Assembly (NCBI GenBank): GCA_002337385.1
Contig: DDFY01000004.1
Location: 47,520-111,519 of the forward strand
DNA: 64,000 nucleotides
Source of the DNA: Erythrobacter sp. UBA1916
Lineage (GTDB): Bacteria; Pseudomonadota; Alphaproteobacteria; Sphingomonadales; Sphingomonadaceae
Direction of reading: 5' to 3'
Below the pieces are notes generated by a model that ran no database searches, was not told the DNA's origin, and saw only the letters and a program-made list of their open reading frames with translations. The translations under genes were made by a program, and so were the position numbers. This document shows positions 34,345 through 43,707 of the stretch, one piece after another (within the stretch, counting starts at the first letter, position 1; every line of letters starts with the position of its first letter).

Positions 34345-36468
34345 ATGGGAGAAGGGGGCACTATCCGATCAAAGCGTGGCCACAATAGCGCCAGCATTGC
34401 AGCACTGGCGATCGGACTTGCCATGTCTTCCGCGCCCGCTTCCGCGCAAAGCGAGGGCGAGAGCGACGATCCTGTGCCCCCCTTGGCGAGCGAAGCCGCC
34501 GGGCGCGAGGTGTTTACCCCGGCTGACTTTGCCAGCTTCGCTCCCCGCAGCGCGCTGGACATGCTGCAGCGGGTGCCCGGCTTTTCGATCGATGAGCGCA
34601 ATGGCGGGCAGGGGCGCGGCCTCGGGCAGGCCTCGGGTAACGTGCTGCTTAACGGCGAGCGGCTCGCGTCCAAGTCGGATTCGATCACCGATCAGCTGGC
34701 ACGCATTCCGGCGAGCAATGTCATCCGTATTGAAATCGTCGATGGCGCCGCGCTTGACGTGCCGGGGCTGACGGGGCGGGTGGCCAACATCATCGCCAAT
34801 TCGACCGGCGGATTGCAGGTGCAGTTCGAGTGGCGCCCGCAATTGGCCGCGGAATACGCGAAGGCCCGTTGGCTGGAGGGCGTGATCTCCGCCTCCGGCA
34901 CCGTGGGCGCGCTCGACTTCACCTTCGCCGCGGAGGGGAAGCCGTTCTACGGCGGATCGGGCGGGCCGAACTTCGTGACCTTTGCCGATGGCCGTCTGGA
35001 AGAACGCTTCAGCACCGGCATCGAACAGGGCGACGACACCAAGTATTCGACCTCGCTGCGTTATGGCTTGCCGGGCGGGGCGGTGGCGAATCTCAACGCC
35101 TCGCTGCTGCTGCGCCGTTTTCGCGAGTGGCAGCAGGAACGCACCGTGAGCCCCGATGTCCCGCCCCTGTTCGAGGACATCTCTTCGCTCAAGCGCGGCT
35201 ACGACTACGAGATTGGTGGCGATGTGGAGTTCGATCTGGCCGGTGGGCGGCTGAAGCTGATCGGGCTGGAGCGCTACGATCGGCTGACCTTCCGCTCGCA
35301 AGCGGAGGTTGATCCGGCCACTGGCGAGCCGATCACCGGCACCTTGTTCAGCCGGTTTACCGAAAGCGGCGAGCGCATCGGCCGTGCCGAATACGATTGG
35401 GGCATGCTCGGCGGCGATTGGCAGGTCTCGGGCGAGGCCGCGTTCAATCGGCTCGACCGTATCTCCGACCTGTTCACGCTTGCGCCTGACGGCAATTTCA
35501 CGCCGCTCGATTTCAGCGCGGGAACCGGGGGCGTCACCGAAGACCGCTATTCGGCGAGCCTGTCGCATAGCCGGGCGCTCACGCCCAGTATTTCGATGCA
35601 GCTGATCGTGGGGGGTGAGTATTCGCGCATCCAGCAAACCGGCAGCGGCGCGCTGGCGCGCAGTTTCCGCCGACCGACTGGCTCGCTTTCACTCTCCTGG
35701 GCCGCGAGCGAGCGGCTCAACGTCTCGCTCAAGATCGAGCGGCGCACCGGTCAGCTAGACTTTGGTGACGTGCTGGCCGAAGTGAACCTTGCCGACGACA
35801 ACCAGAATGCCGCCAACAACCAGCTCAGGCCGAGCCAGAACTGGGCTTATGATCTGGAGGCGGCGCGCGACTTCGGGCCTTGGGGCAATGCCACTTTGCG
35901 CCTCTTCCAGCGCGACTTTACCGATTACACCACCTTCGTCCCGACCCCTAGCGGCGGGTCTGCCCGGGGCAATATCGACTCGGCGCAGATCCAGGGTGTC
36001 GAGCTTTATGGCACGTTCCGGTTCGAGCCGGTCGGGATCAACGGGGCACGGCTCGACTACTCGCTGAACCTGCGCGAATCGACCTATACCGATCCGGTGC
36101 TGGGCGGGCCGCTCCCGGTGGGATTTGCCGAGCCGTTCGAGCTTGAGCTGGACTGGCGCCACGATGTGCCTGCCACCGATTGGGCCTGGGGGGCGGGGCT
36201 GCGCCGCACGCGGTTCAACCCCAGCTTCCGGGTGGACGAATACGGCTACGATCACCGCATCGGCAACGCCGTCTCGCTGTTCGTCGAGCACAAGGACGTG
36301 TTCGGGCTTACTGTGCAGGCCAAGATGTCGAACCTGCTGCAGGACGAACTCGTCTATGATCGCTATGTGTTCGACGGGCCGCGCGCGGACGACAATTTCC
36401 TTTTCCGCGAGAACCGCCGCCGCGAGATCGGCCGGGTGATGGAATTCATCATCAAGGGCAGCTTCTAG
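34345..36468 (+). CDS. TonB-dependent receptor with plug domain
   Basis: A 707-residue outer-membrane receptor. A signal peptide ends at APASAQ. The plug domain spans about residues 60-160 (SALDMLQRVPGFSIDERNGG, NVLLNGERLASKSDSI, IEIVDGAALDVPGL). The remainder is the barrel, ending in EFIIKGSF with the terminal Phe. It imports a siderophore, sugar or other large ligand using TonB energy. No transporter or enzyme gene for the ligand is adjacent, so the substrate is open; operator-like palindromes lie upstream. Confidence 0.9.
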   Translation: MGEGGTIRSKRGHNSASIAALAIGLAMSSAPASAQSEGESDDPVPPLASEAAGREVFTPADFASFAPRSALDMLQRVPGFSIDERNGGQGRGLGQASGNVLLNGERLASKSDSITDQLARIPASNVIRIEIVDGAALDVPGLTGRVANIIANSTGGLQVQFEWRPQLAAEYAKARWLEGVISASGTVGALDFTFAAEGKPFYGGSGGPNFVTFADGRLEERFSTGIEQGDDTKYSTSLRYGLPGGAVANLNASLLLRRFREWQQERTVSPDVPPLFEDISSLKRGYDYEIGGDVEFDLAGGRLKLIGLERYDRLTFRSQAEVDPATGEPITGTLFSRFTESGERIGRAEYDWGMLGGDWQVSGEAAFNRLDRISDLFTLAPDGNFTPLDFSAGTGGVTEDRYSASLSHSRALTPSISMQLIVGGEYSRIQQTGSGALARSFRRPTGSLSLSWAASERLNVSLKIERRTGQLDFGDVLAEVNLADDNQNAANNQLRPSQNWAYDLEAARDFGPWGNATLRLFQRDFTDYTTFVPTPSGGSARGNIDSAQIQGVELYGTFRFEPVGINGARLDYSLNLRESTYTDPVLGGPLPVGFAEPFELELDWRHDVPATDWAWGAGLRRTRFNPSFRVDEYGYDHRIGNAVSLFVEHKDVFGLTVQAKMSNLLQDELVYDRYVFDGPRADDNFLFRENRRREIGRVMEFIIKGSF

Positions 36469-36472
36469 CCAA

Positions 36473-36509
36473 ACGAAAAGGGCGGCCCCTCGTGAGGCCG
36501 CCCTTTCGT
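36473..36509. terminator. Bidirectional terminator between the receptor and tig
   Basis: ACGAAAAGGGCGGCC pairs with GGCCGCCCTTTCGT, with one bulged A, around a CCTCGTGA loop, placed between convergent genes. The A- and T-rich stem ends fit termination in both directions. Confidence 0.85.
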
Positions 36510-36528
36510 GTGTTCGTGAAAGCTGAGC

Positions 36529-38136
36529 TTACTCGGCTGCGGGCTTCTTGGCCGGGGCCTTCTTGGCAGCAGGCTTCTTGGCCGGAGCCTTTTTCGCCGG
36601 AGCCTTCTTGGCCGGGGCTGCGTCTGCATCGGCAGCAGCGGTCTTGGCCGGAGCCTTCTTCGCAGGAGCCTTCTTGGCGGGCGCCTTCTTCGCGGCCGGC
36701 TTGGCCTCTGCCTCGCCGTCTGCGTCAGCCGCCTTCTTGGCCGGGGCTTTCTTGGCCGGAGCCTTCTTGGCAGCAGGCTTCTTCTTCTCTTCGGCGCCGG
36801 CTTCGTCAGCCTCGATCGCCGCTTCGATTTCCTCGCGGGTCACTTCACGCTCGGTCACGTCGGCCTTGTCGAACAGGTAGTCGACGACCTTGTCCTCATA
36901 GAGCGGAGCACGCAGCTGGGCCTGGGCCATCGGCTCGTTGCGGACGTAGTCCACGAACTGCTGGCGCTGCTCGGCCGGATACTGCTGGGCGGCCTGCTGG
37001 ATGAGCATGCCCATTTCCTGCTGGCTGATCTCCACGCCATTGGCCTGGCCGATCTCCGACAGCAGCAGGCCCAGACGCACGCGGCGTTCGGCAATGCGCT
37101 TGTAGTCGTCCTTCTCGGCCTCGATCTCGGCCTTGGCGGCTTCGGGATCTTCTTCCTGGGCAGCTTCGTTCTGCAGCTGCTGCCAGATCTGGTCGAACTC
37201 GGCTTCCACCATGGTCGGCGGAACGGGGAAATCGTGCGATGCGGCCAGCGTGTCGAGCAGCTGGCGCTTCATCTGCGTGCGGGTGAGGCCGGCGCTTTCC
37301 TGCTCCAGCTGGCCCTTCACGAGGCCGGTGAGCTGTTCGAGGCTCTCAAGGCCGAGCGACTTGGCGAAGTCTTCGTCGATCTTGCTTTCGGCTTCGACCT
37401 TCACCTGCTTCACGGTGATCGCGAACTGGGCTTCCTTGCCCTTCAGGTGCTCGGCCGGATAGTCTTCGGGGAAGGTGACGGTGATGGTCTTTTCCTCACC
37501 GGTCTTCACGCCCGTCAGCTGCTCTTCGAAGCCGGGGATGAACTGGCCCGAGCCGATCACCAGCGGAGCGTCTTCAGCCTTGCCGCCTTCGAATTCCACT
37601 CCGTCGACCGAGCCGACGAAATCGATGATGACCTGGTCGCCCTCGGCAGCCTTCTTGGTCTTGGCGGCGTCCTTGTAGCTCTTCTGGCCCTCGGCGATCT
37701 TCGCCAGCGCCTCGTCGAGCTGCTCGTCGGTTACAGCGACGGTCAGCTTTTCGAGCTTCAGACCTTCAAGTGAAGGCACCTCGATCTCGGGCAGCACTTC
37801 CAGCTCGACGCTCAGCTCGGCGTCTTTGCCCTGCTCATAGCCCTCGGCCATGTCGACCTTCGGCTGCAGCGCGGGGCGCAGCTTCTTTTCTGCCATCAGC
37901 TCGTCAATCGCGCCGCGCAGCGTGTTGTTGAGCACGTCGGCGTGGATCGCATCGCCGTGCATCTTCTTCACGAGGTTGGCGGGGACCTTGCCGGGGCGGA
38001 AGCCGGGCATCTTCACCTGCGGGGCGATCTTCTTGATCTCCGCGCCGACTTTGTCGGCGATGTCGCCGGCCGGGATGGTCAGCGTATAGCCGCGCTTGAG
38101 GCCTTCATTGGTGGTTTCGACGATCTGCATTGCCAT
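36529..38136 (-). CDS. tig: Trigger factor with a long Lys/Ala/Pro tail
   Basis: A 535-residue ribosome-associated chaperone; the family norm is about 430-450. The ribosome-binding domain holds the signature GFRPGKVP (residues 45-52), the PPIase domain lies at about 155-240, and the helical C-domain runs to about 448. Residues 449-535 are an added tail built from KKAPA-type repeats, broken by two acidic patches, resembling histone H1 or AlgP tails. The start could be the second ATG at 38130 (MQIVETT), which matches relatives better. Confidence 0.95.
   Translation of the reverse strand: MAMQIVETTNEGLKRGYTLTIPAGDIADKVGAEIKKIAPQVKMPGFRPGKVPANLVKKMHGDAIHADVLNNTLRGAIDELMAEKKLRPALQPKVDMAEGYEQGKDAELSVELEVLPEIEVPSLEGLKLEKLTVAVTDEQLDEALAKIAEGQKSYKDAAKTKKAAEGDQVIIDFVGSVDGVEFEGGKAEDAPLVIGSGQFIPGFEEQLTGVKTGEEKTITVTFPEDYPAEHLKGKEAQFAITVKQVKVEAESKIDEDFAKSLGLESLEQLTGLVKGQLEQESAGLTRTQMKRQLLDTLAASHDFPVPPTMVEAEFDQIWQQLQNEAAQEEDPEAAKAEIEAEKDDYKRIAERRVRLGLLLSEIGQANGVEISQQEMGMLIQQAAQQYPAEQRQQFVDYVRNEPMAQAQLRAPLYEDKVVDYLFDKADVTEREVTREEIEAAIEADEAGAEEKKKPAAKKAPAKKAPAKKAADADGEAEAKPAAKKAPAKKAPAKKAPAKTAAADADAAPAKKAPAKKAPAKKPAAKKAPAKKPAAE
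36532..36792 (-). repeat. Tandem low-complexity repeat coding the trigger-factor tail
   Basis: Repeated 12-15-base units (plus strand TTCTTGGCCGGAGCC and variants) encode KKAPA/KKPAA. The third codon positions vary, so the amino-acid pattern is kept by selection or by old expansion. Unit number is likely to vary between strains. Confidence 0.8.
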
Positions 38137-38223
38137 ATCTGAGTTCTTTCAGGCCTTCTAATTGCTGCGGACCGGGCACAAAGGCCCGCATCCGATAGCC
38201 GGGTATCGGGGCGCCACCGGAAC

Positions 38224-38308
38224 TGGTGCGGGCGAAGGGACTCGAACCCCCACATCTTACGATACTGGTACCTAAAACCAGCGCGTCTACCAATTCCGCC
38301 ACGCCCGC
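38224..38308 (-). tRNA. tRNA-Leu(UAG)
   Basis: An 85-nt class II tRNA with encoded CCA (38224-38226). The acceptor stem is GCGGGCG with CGCCCGC, the anticodon stem is CTGGT with ACCAG around TTTAGGT, giving anticodon TAG, which reads CUN codons. A long variable arm and the GGTTCGAGTCC T-arm are present. Confidence 0.96.
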
Positions 38309-38461
38309 GGCCCGACGATGAGCTGCAAGGCGGCAAGCCCCCTCGCAAAAATCGAAGCCGCGCCCTTAAAGGGCAGCGCGGCAAAGGGCAAGCACGAAGG
38401 GTGTGTAGCGATGCGGATCAGGATTGCCACGCGGCTGGCTGCGCTCTAGTGGCCATGCCCC

Positions 38462-38776
38462 ATGAGCGAAGAGCAAACCCCCGATACCGCCCCCGAGCCG
38501 ACCCCTGCCGCCTCGGACGTGCCGCCCGATCATTTGGCGATCGATCCGCGCAGCCCCCATTTCGATGGCGAGAAGCTGCAGCGCGGCGTCGGCATCCGCT
38601 TCAAGGGTCGCGAACGGCGCGACATCGAGGAATACTGCGTCTCCGAAGGCTGGGTGCGTGTGCAGGCTGGCAAGGCGATGGACCGCAAGGGCCGCCCGCT
38701 GACGATCAAGCTGAAGGGCGAAGTCGAAGCCTGGTACGAAGATCTCGGCGAGAACGCACCGGTCGCCAAAGCCTGA
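38462..38776 (+). CDS. DUF3297 family protein
   Basis: A 104-residue protein. After a Pro/Glu-rich lead of about 20 residues comes the DUF3297 core: DHLAIDPRSPHFDG, GVGIRFKGRERRDIEEYC, SEGWVRVQAGKAMDRKGRPL and TIKLKGEVEAWY. The family is common in proteobacteria and has no assigned function. The ATG at 38462 is used. A clean terminator follows at once. Confidence 0.88.
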   Translation: MSEEQTPDTAPEPTPAASDVPPDHLAIDPRSPHFDGEKLQRGVGIRFKGRERRDIEEYCVSEGWVRVQAGKAMDRKGRPLTIKLKGEVEAWYEDLGENAPVAKA

Positions 38777-38781
38777 GATTA

Positions 38782-38811
38782 GCAAGGTTCCGACGCTGGT
38801 CGGAACCTTGC
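38782..38811. terminator. Hairpin terminator between DUF3297 and nhaA
   Basis: A perfect 13-bp stem (GCAAGGTTCCGAC with its complement) around loop GCTG, at 38782-38794 and 38799-38811, between convergent genes. No long T-tract is present. Confidence 0.75.
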
Positions 38812-38821
38812 AATTCCAACC

Positions 38822-40048
38822 TTAAACGATTGGATCGTTCGGGTCGTCGTATTCCGGGCGCACCTTGGTGACGAGCCGCAGCACGCCGTAACCCACCACC
38901 GCGCTGATCACAGAGCCGACGAGGATGCCGATCTTGGCCTCTTCGCGCAGCAGGCGCATCATGTCGCCCGAGCCGGGGAAGGCCAGTTCGCCGATGAACA
39001 GGCTCATCGTGAAGCCGATTCCGCACAGGATCGACACGCCCCAGATTTCTGCCCAGGTGCAATCCTTCGGCTTTTCCACGATACCGAGCTTCACCGCGCC
39101 AAACACGCAGGAGAAGATCCCGAGCTGCTTGCCGATCACGAGACCGGCAGCCACGCCCAGCGGAAGCGGGTCGAGCAGGTTTTTCAGCCCGATATCGGAG
39201 AGGTCGACACCGGCGTTGGCGAAGCCGAATATCGGAACCACGATATAGGCATTCCAAGGCACCAGCGCATGTTCGACATTTTCGAGCATTGAGTTGCCGT
39301 CTTGTTTTTTCATCGGGATCGTCAGCGCGGCAACAACGCCGGCAATCGTCGCATGAACGCCGGAAAAGAGCACGAACAGCCACAAGATCACCGCAGCAAG
39401 GATGAAGGGCCACAGCTTGCTCACCCCGAAGCGGTTCATCGCCACCATCACGCCGACCACAACAGCCGCCGCAGCAAGCCAGGCAAGGGACAGGTGGGCG
39501 GTGTAGAATACCGCGATGATCAGCACGGCGCCAATGTCGTCGACAATGGCGACGGTCAGCAGGAACAGCCGCAAGGGGGCAGGGACGCGGGTGCCGAGTA
39601 GGCCGATGACGCCCATGGCAAAGGCGATGTCAGTCGCGGCGGGAATCGCCCAGCCACGCGCGAGGCCCGGCTCGCTCCCGGCCGAGAGCATGAACACAGC
39701 GGCCGGCATGGCCATGCCCGCGATGGCGGCCAGCACCGGCAGGTTGCGCTGTTTCGGATCGGCGAGGTTGCCCGCGATAAGCTCGCGCTTCACCTCAAGC
39801 CCGACGACGAAGAAGAAGATCACCATCAACCCGTCGTTGATCCACAGGTGCATGGTGTTGAGGTAGAAGGTTTCCTTCGACCACAGATAGCCTTGGAACA
39901 GCTCATGATAGGCTTGGGAAACGCCGGAATTGGCCACGATCATGGCCAATACAGCAACCGCGATAAGCAGGATGCCTTCGAAGCTATCGGCCTTGAACAG
40001 GGCCTTGAATGGGCGGACGGCGGTGCTGATCAGGGAAGGCTGGTTCAT
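38822..40048 (-). CDS. nhaA: Na+/H+ antiporter NhaA
   Basis: A 408-residue antiporter with about 12 helices. The ion-binding pair is D170-D171 (VAIVDDIGAV), with D140 (PAATDIAFAMG), matching D163, D164 and D133 of E. coli with an offset of seven. It exports Na+ in exchange for protons and supports growth at alkaline pH or in salt, which fits a marine or brackish relative. It is divergent from the glycosyltransferase gene. Confidence 0.95.
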   Translation of the reverse strand: MNQPSLISTAVRPFKALFKADSFEGILLIAVAVLAMIVANSGVSQAYHELFQGYLWSKETFYLNTMHLWINDGLMVIFFFVVGLEVKRELIAGNLADPKQRNLPVLAAIAGMAMPAAVFMLSAGSEPGLARGWAIPAATDIAFAMGVIGLLGTRVPAPLRLFLLTVAIVDDIGAVLIIAVFYTAHLSLAWLAAAAVVVGVMVAMNRFGVSKLWPFILAAVILWLFVLFSGVHATIAGVVAALTIPMKKQDGNSMLENVEHALVPWNAYIVVPIFGFANAGVDLSDIGLKNLLDPLPLGVAAGLVIGKQLGIFSCVFGAVKLGIVEKPKDCTWAEIWGVSILCGIGFTMSLFIGELAFPGSGDMMRLLREEAKIGILVGSVISAVVGYGVLRLVTKVRPEYDDPNDPIV

Positions 40049-40128
40049 CTTGCCGCCACATTTCGCAGATGCGGCATCGATTGCAAGCCCCCGCGCTTCT
40101 TGATCATCTCAGATCGCCAGAGAGTTCG

Positions 40129-40157
40129 TTGAGTTTAAGTAGAATATCATATACATA
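40129..40157 (+). promoter_or_regulatory. Candidate promoter of the glycosyltransferase operon
   Basis: TTGAGT at 40129-40134, a 17-base spacer, then TACATA at 40152-40157. It lies in an AT-rich island (AATATCATATACATAT) unusual for this genome, 30 bp upstream of the start codon. Confidence 0.4.
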
Positions 40158-40186
40158 TCGTTGCTTACTAGAACGAGGGGGCGTTC

Positions 40187-41620
40187 ATGGGGGTCGACGT
40201 TTGGCCAGTTGCGGAGTGGTTGGCGCTGGTCCAGTACGAGCTGTTGCTGTTTGCGGGGGTCTTTTTCCTCATTGGGTCGATCGATGAACTTGCCATCGAT
40301 CTGATCTATTTCGTCAAGCGCTGGCGCGGGGAACTGCGCACCCTGACCATGGAGACGCACAATCTGCCGAGTCGCAAGCTTTCGGGGCTGGCGGTGGTGA
40401 TGATTCCCGCGTGGCGTGAAGAGAAGGTGATTGCGCACACCGTCACCCATGCGCTGTCGGCCTGGCCGCATGACGACCTGCGGATCTACGTTGGCTGCTA
40501 TGCGAACGATCCGGACACGCTGGAGGCAGCCATGCGCGGTGCCAGGGGCGACCCGCGTCTGCGAATCGTGGTTCATGCCAAGGAAGGGCCGACCAGCAAG
40601 GCCGATTGCCTCAACCGAATCTACGCCGCCATGGCCCATGACGAGATGCGCACGGGCCGCGTGGCGCGCATGGTGATTCTGCACGATGCCGAGGACATGG
40701 TCGATCCATCAGCCCTGCCGCTGCTTGATCGCGCGATCGAACGGGCTGAGTTCGTGCAGCTGCCGGTGCTGCCCATGCCGCAGCCGGATAGCCGCTGGAT
40801 CGGCAGCCACTATTGCGAGGAATTTGCCGAGTCGCATGGCAAGGCAATGGTGGTGCGTGCCGCGCTTGCGACTGGCTTGCCCGCGGCGGGGGTCGGCTGT
40901 GCGTTCGAGCGTCAGATGCTGGCGGAAATGGAACTCCAGCGCGGCGAGGTTGGCCCTTTCGCAGAGCGCTCGCTCACCGAAGACTATGAACTTGGGCTGC
41001 GTGTCGCTTTGGCGGGCGGTCGCTCGCGCTTCTTGCGTGTACGCGACAAGGCGGGCCGACTGGTGGCGACCCGGGCCTATTTCCCGTCCGACATTGCCAG
41101 CGCCGTGCAGCAGAAGTCGCGCTGGGTACATGGCATTGCGTTGCAGGGCTGGGACCGGCTCGGCTGGAGCCGGGGCATGGGCGAATGGTGGATGCGCATG
41201 CGCGATCGGCGTGGACCGTTTGCGGCGCTGGTGCTGTTCACCGGATATGTGCTGGCGGTGCTGGGCGGACTGTCGTTCCTGCTCATGCAGCTCGGGACCG
41301 GTGCGGCATGGAGGCCGAACGGGTTGCTGCTGTGGCTGTTGTGGCTGAATCTGGGCAGTCTGATCTGGCGCGCGAGCATGCGGTTCGCCTTCACCGCGCG
41401 CGAATATGGCTGGGCCGAGGGGCTGCGCGCGTTGCTGCGCATCCCGGTTGCCAATGTCATCTCTATCATGGCTGGGCGGCGTGCGCTGTTCGCCTACGTT
41501 CGCACGCTGGCCGGTGCGGCACCGAAGTGGGACAAGACCGAGCACGACATCCATCCGGCGCATGCCCGTGACGAAAGCGTTCTGTGTTCGCAGAGACCGC
41601 TTGACGAAGCTGCAAAGTGA
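40187..41620 (+). CDS. NfrB-like membrane glycosyltransferase (GT2 family)
   Basis: A 477-residue inner-membrane enzyme. An N-terminal helix (about 14-36) precedes a GT2 catalytic domain with ILHDAEDMVDP near residue 165, SLTEDYELGLR near 262 and QQKSRW near 307, the D, D, D, QxxRW set of processive glycosyltransferases. Two or more helices follow (about 345-400). The HDAED motif and overall layout resemble the catalytic part of NfrB, which in E. coli makes an exopolysaccharide used by phage N4. The next gene, overlapping by four bases, encodes an NfrA-C-like protein. GAGGGGG lies upstream of the ATG. Confidence 0.78.
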   Translation: MGVDVWPVAEWLALVQYELLLFAGVFFLIGSIDELAIDLIYFVKRWRGELRTLTMETHNLPSRKLSGLAVVMIPAWREEKVIAHTVTHALSAWPHDDLRIYVGCYANDPDTLEAAMRGARGDPRLRIVVHAKEGPTSKADCLNRIYAAMAHDEMRTGRVARMVILHDAEDMVDPSALPLLDRAIERAEFVQLPVLPMPQPDSRWIGSHYCEEFAESHGKAMVVRAALATGLPAAGVGCAFERQMLAEMELQRGEVGPFAERSLTEDYELGLRVALAGGRSRFLRVRDKAGRLVATRAYFPSDIASAVQQKSRWVHGIALQGWDRLGWSRGMGEWWMRMRDRRGPFAALVLFTGYVLAVLGGLSFLLMQLGTGAAWRPNGLLLWLLWLNLGSLIWRASMRFAFTAREYGWAEGLRALLRIPVANVISIMAGRRALFAYVRTLAGAAPKWDKTEHDIHPAHARDESVLCSQRPLDEAAK

Positions 41621-42738
41621 CGGCGCTCAGAGTGGACGCCGCGCGGGGCCAGCCGCTGGTCGCCATGGTGGTGGTCCTGATCGTGTGGGTTTCGCTGCGG
41701 CTGGTCTTTTGGCAATCGCCGCTGATGCTCAGGGAGGTGCGCTCCGAGTGGGCATTTCCCGGAGCGATCGCAACGCTGCCGGAACGCTTGGGCGACACAG
41801 CGCGCGTGGCGGGCGAAATGTCTGCACTGGGCCTTGCGCGCCTGGAAGCTGATTTCCAGCCACTGGTCAGGATCGAGCTTGGCGGACTGGAGAAAGGCCG
41901 CGTGCAGGATTGGTCGGCAGGAGGGGAGGCACACTTGAGCGCCCCTTCGCTTACGCCGGGGCATCTGCGGGGTCGCCCCTCGTTGCAGCTCAGCGAATCG
42001 CCGCGCGGGGACAGTCGCAGGCGGGCGGTCGCCTCTGCGGCGACGATGGCCGACCCGGTGTTCACACCCGTGCAGGCCGTGCCGTCGCGCTGGACCATGA
42101 GCAGCTGGCTCTTCTGGCGCGACGATAGTCTGGGCGGGCGTCAGGCGGCGACCACCCCGAACTATGGCCGCAGTCAGGCCGGGGTGGTGCTAGCCTACCG
42201 GTTGGCTCCCGAAAGCAAGCATCGCCCGCAAGCCTATGCCCGCGCCATCACGGCGCTCGAAGGTCCAGGCGAGGCCGATCTGGCGGCGGGCCTTTCGGCG
42301 CGGCCCTTGCCCGATGTGCCGCTGCGCCTCGCAGCAGAGGCGCGGCTGGCCTTGCGCGACGGCGCAAGTGAACTGCGCCCGGCGGCTTTTGTGGTCACAG
42401 AACTGCCGCCCTTTGCGCTTCCGGGGCAATTCGTGGGCGAGGTCTATGCGCAGGCAGGCTGGGTTGGCGGTGACTTTGCGACCGGGTTCGTCGACGGGCA
42501 GGTGCGACTCAACCGCGTGCTGGAGCAGAACCAGGGCTTTACGCTGTCTGCCGGTGGAGGCGCATGGGTTGGCGCGCAAAAGGGCACGCGGCGATTCGAT
42601 ATCGGCCCGACTGCCGCTGTCAGCTTCCGCCTCGGGGATGATGTCTATGGCCGCCTTTCTGCCGACTACCGGGTGCGCGTGGCGGGCAATGCGGCACCTG
42701 CGAGTGGCCCTGCGCTCACACTGTCCGCAGGATTTTAG
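41617..42738 (+). CDS. NfrA C-terminal-like outer-membrane protein
   Basis: A 373-residue protein starting at a GTG that overlaps the glycosyltransferase stop (GTGA). A hydrophobic segment at residues about 14-33 acts as a signal or anchor. The second half (from about 165; YGRSQAGVVLAYRLAP, LRLAAEARLALRDGAS, VYAQAGWVGGDFATGFVDG) reads as amphipathic beta strands and resembles the C-terminal region of NfrA, ending in LTLSAGF. It lacks the long TPR part of E. coli NfrA. A role in exporting the polymer made by its partner is inferred. Confidence 0.62.
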   Translation: MTALRVDAARGQPLVAMVVVLIVWVSLRLVFWQSPLMLREVRSEWAFPGAIATLPERLGDTARVAGEMSALGLARLEADFQPLVRIELGGLEKGRVQDWSAGGEAHLSAPSLTPGHLRGRPSLQLSESPRGDSRRRAVASAATMADPVFTPVQAVPSRWTMSSWLFWRDDSLGGRQAATTPNYGRSQAGVVLAYRLAPESKHRPQAYARAITALEGPGEADLAAGLSARPLPDVPLRLAAEARLALRDGASELRPAAFVVTELPPFALPGQFVGEVYAQAGWVGGDFATGFVDGQVRLNRVLEQNQGFTLSAGGGAWVGAQKGTRRFDIGPTAAVSFRLGDDVYGRLSADYRVRVAGNAAPASGPALTLSAGF

Positions 42739-42792
42739 CCGCAGCGCAGCAATCGCCTTTGCCTGAGGCGTGCCATGCGATAGGCCGCTGGC

Positions 42793-43707
42793 ATGGACGT
42801 ATACCTTCCCATCGCGAACTTGTCGGTAAACGGGCTGTTTATCGTCATGCTTGGCTTTGGTACCGGTATCCTCTCGGGCATTTTCGGCGTCGGCGGTGGG
42901 TTCCTCACCACACCGCTGCTGATCTTCTACGGCATTCCGCCCACGGTCGCCGCCGCTTCTGCAGCCACGCAGGTCACCGGGGCCAGCGTCTCGGGCGTGT
43001 CCGCCCACATGCGCAACAAGGGCGTCGACTTCCAGATCGGCGCGGTGATGGTCGCAGGCGGCCTGTGCGGCGCGCTGATCGGGGCGGGGCTGTTCTCGCT
43101 GTTGCAGGCGATTGGCCAGATCGACGTGGTCATCAACCTGCTTTACGTGCTCCTGCTGGGCACGATCGGCTGGCTGATGATGCGCGAGGCGCTGGCCGAA
43201 CTGAAGCCCGCGCGTTTCGGCACCAAGAAGCGCGCGGCCAAGCGCCGCCATCACCCGATGATCGCGGCGCTGCCTTACCGGATGCGGTTCTATGCCTCGG
43301 GCATCTACGTCTCCCCGTTGGGGCCGATGCTGCTCGGGCTGCTGGTCGGCATCCTGACCATGCTGATGGGCGTGGGCGGCGGCTTCATGATGGTGCCCGC
43401 GATGCTCTATATCCTCGGGATGAGCGCGCGGGTGGTCGTTGGCACGAGCCTGTTCAACATCCTGTTCATCACCATGCTGGTGACCATGGTCCATTCGTTC
43501 ACCACCCACGCGGTCGACATCGTGCTGGCGGGGCTGCTGCTGGTCGGTTCGGTGACGGGCGCGCAATATGGCACCCGTATCGCGCAGGTCGCCAAACCTG
43601 AACTGCTGCGCTTGATCCTCGCCGTCATCGTGCTGGCGATTGCGCTGCGCATGGCCTTCGGCCTCACCATCCGGCCCGACGAGGTCTATTCGGTGGTGCC
43701 CTTGTGA
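42793..43707 (+). CDS. TauE/SafE (TSUP) family membrane transporter
   Basis: A 304-residue protein with about eight helices and the two half-repeat motifs GILSGIFGVGGGFLTTPLL and TMLMGVGGGFMMVPAMLY. TSUP proteins export sulfite, sulfoacetate or related organic anions. A basic loop (KKRAAKRRHH) sits mid-protein. Its stop overlaps the next start, and the neighbour is the TIGR02186 partner often found with this transporter. Confidence 0.88.
   Translation: MDVYLPIANLSVNGLFIVMLGFGTGILSGIFGVGGGFLTTPLLIFYGIPPTVAAASAATQVTGASVSGVSAHMRNKGVDFQIGAVMVAGGLCGALIGAGLFSLLQAIGQIDVVINLLYVLLLGTIGWLMMREALAELKPARFGTKKRAAKRRHHPMIAALPYRMRFYASGIYVSPLGPMLLGLLVGILTMLMGVGGGFMMVPAMLYILGMSARVVVGTSLFNILFITMLVTMVHSFTTHAVDIVLAGLLLVGSVTGAQYGTRIAQVAKPELLRLILAVIVLAIALRMAFGLTIRPDEVYSVVPL

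Noticed and set aside
36532..36792. Regular short repeats that could suggest a CRISPR-like array
   Set aside because: Units are 12-15 bases without unique spacers and stay in frame, coding the KKAPA tail of trigger factor.
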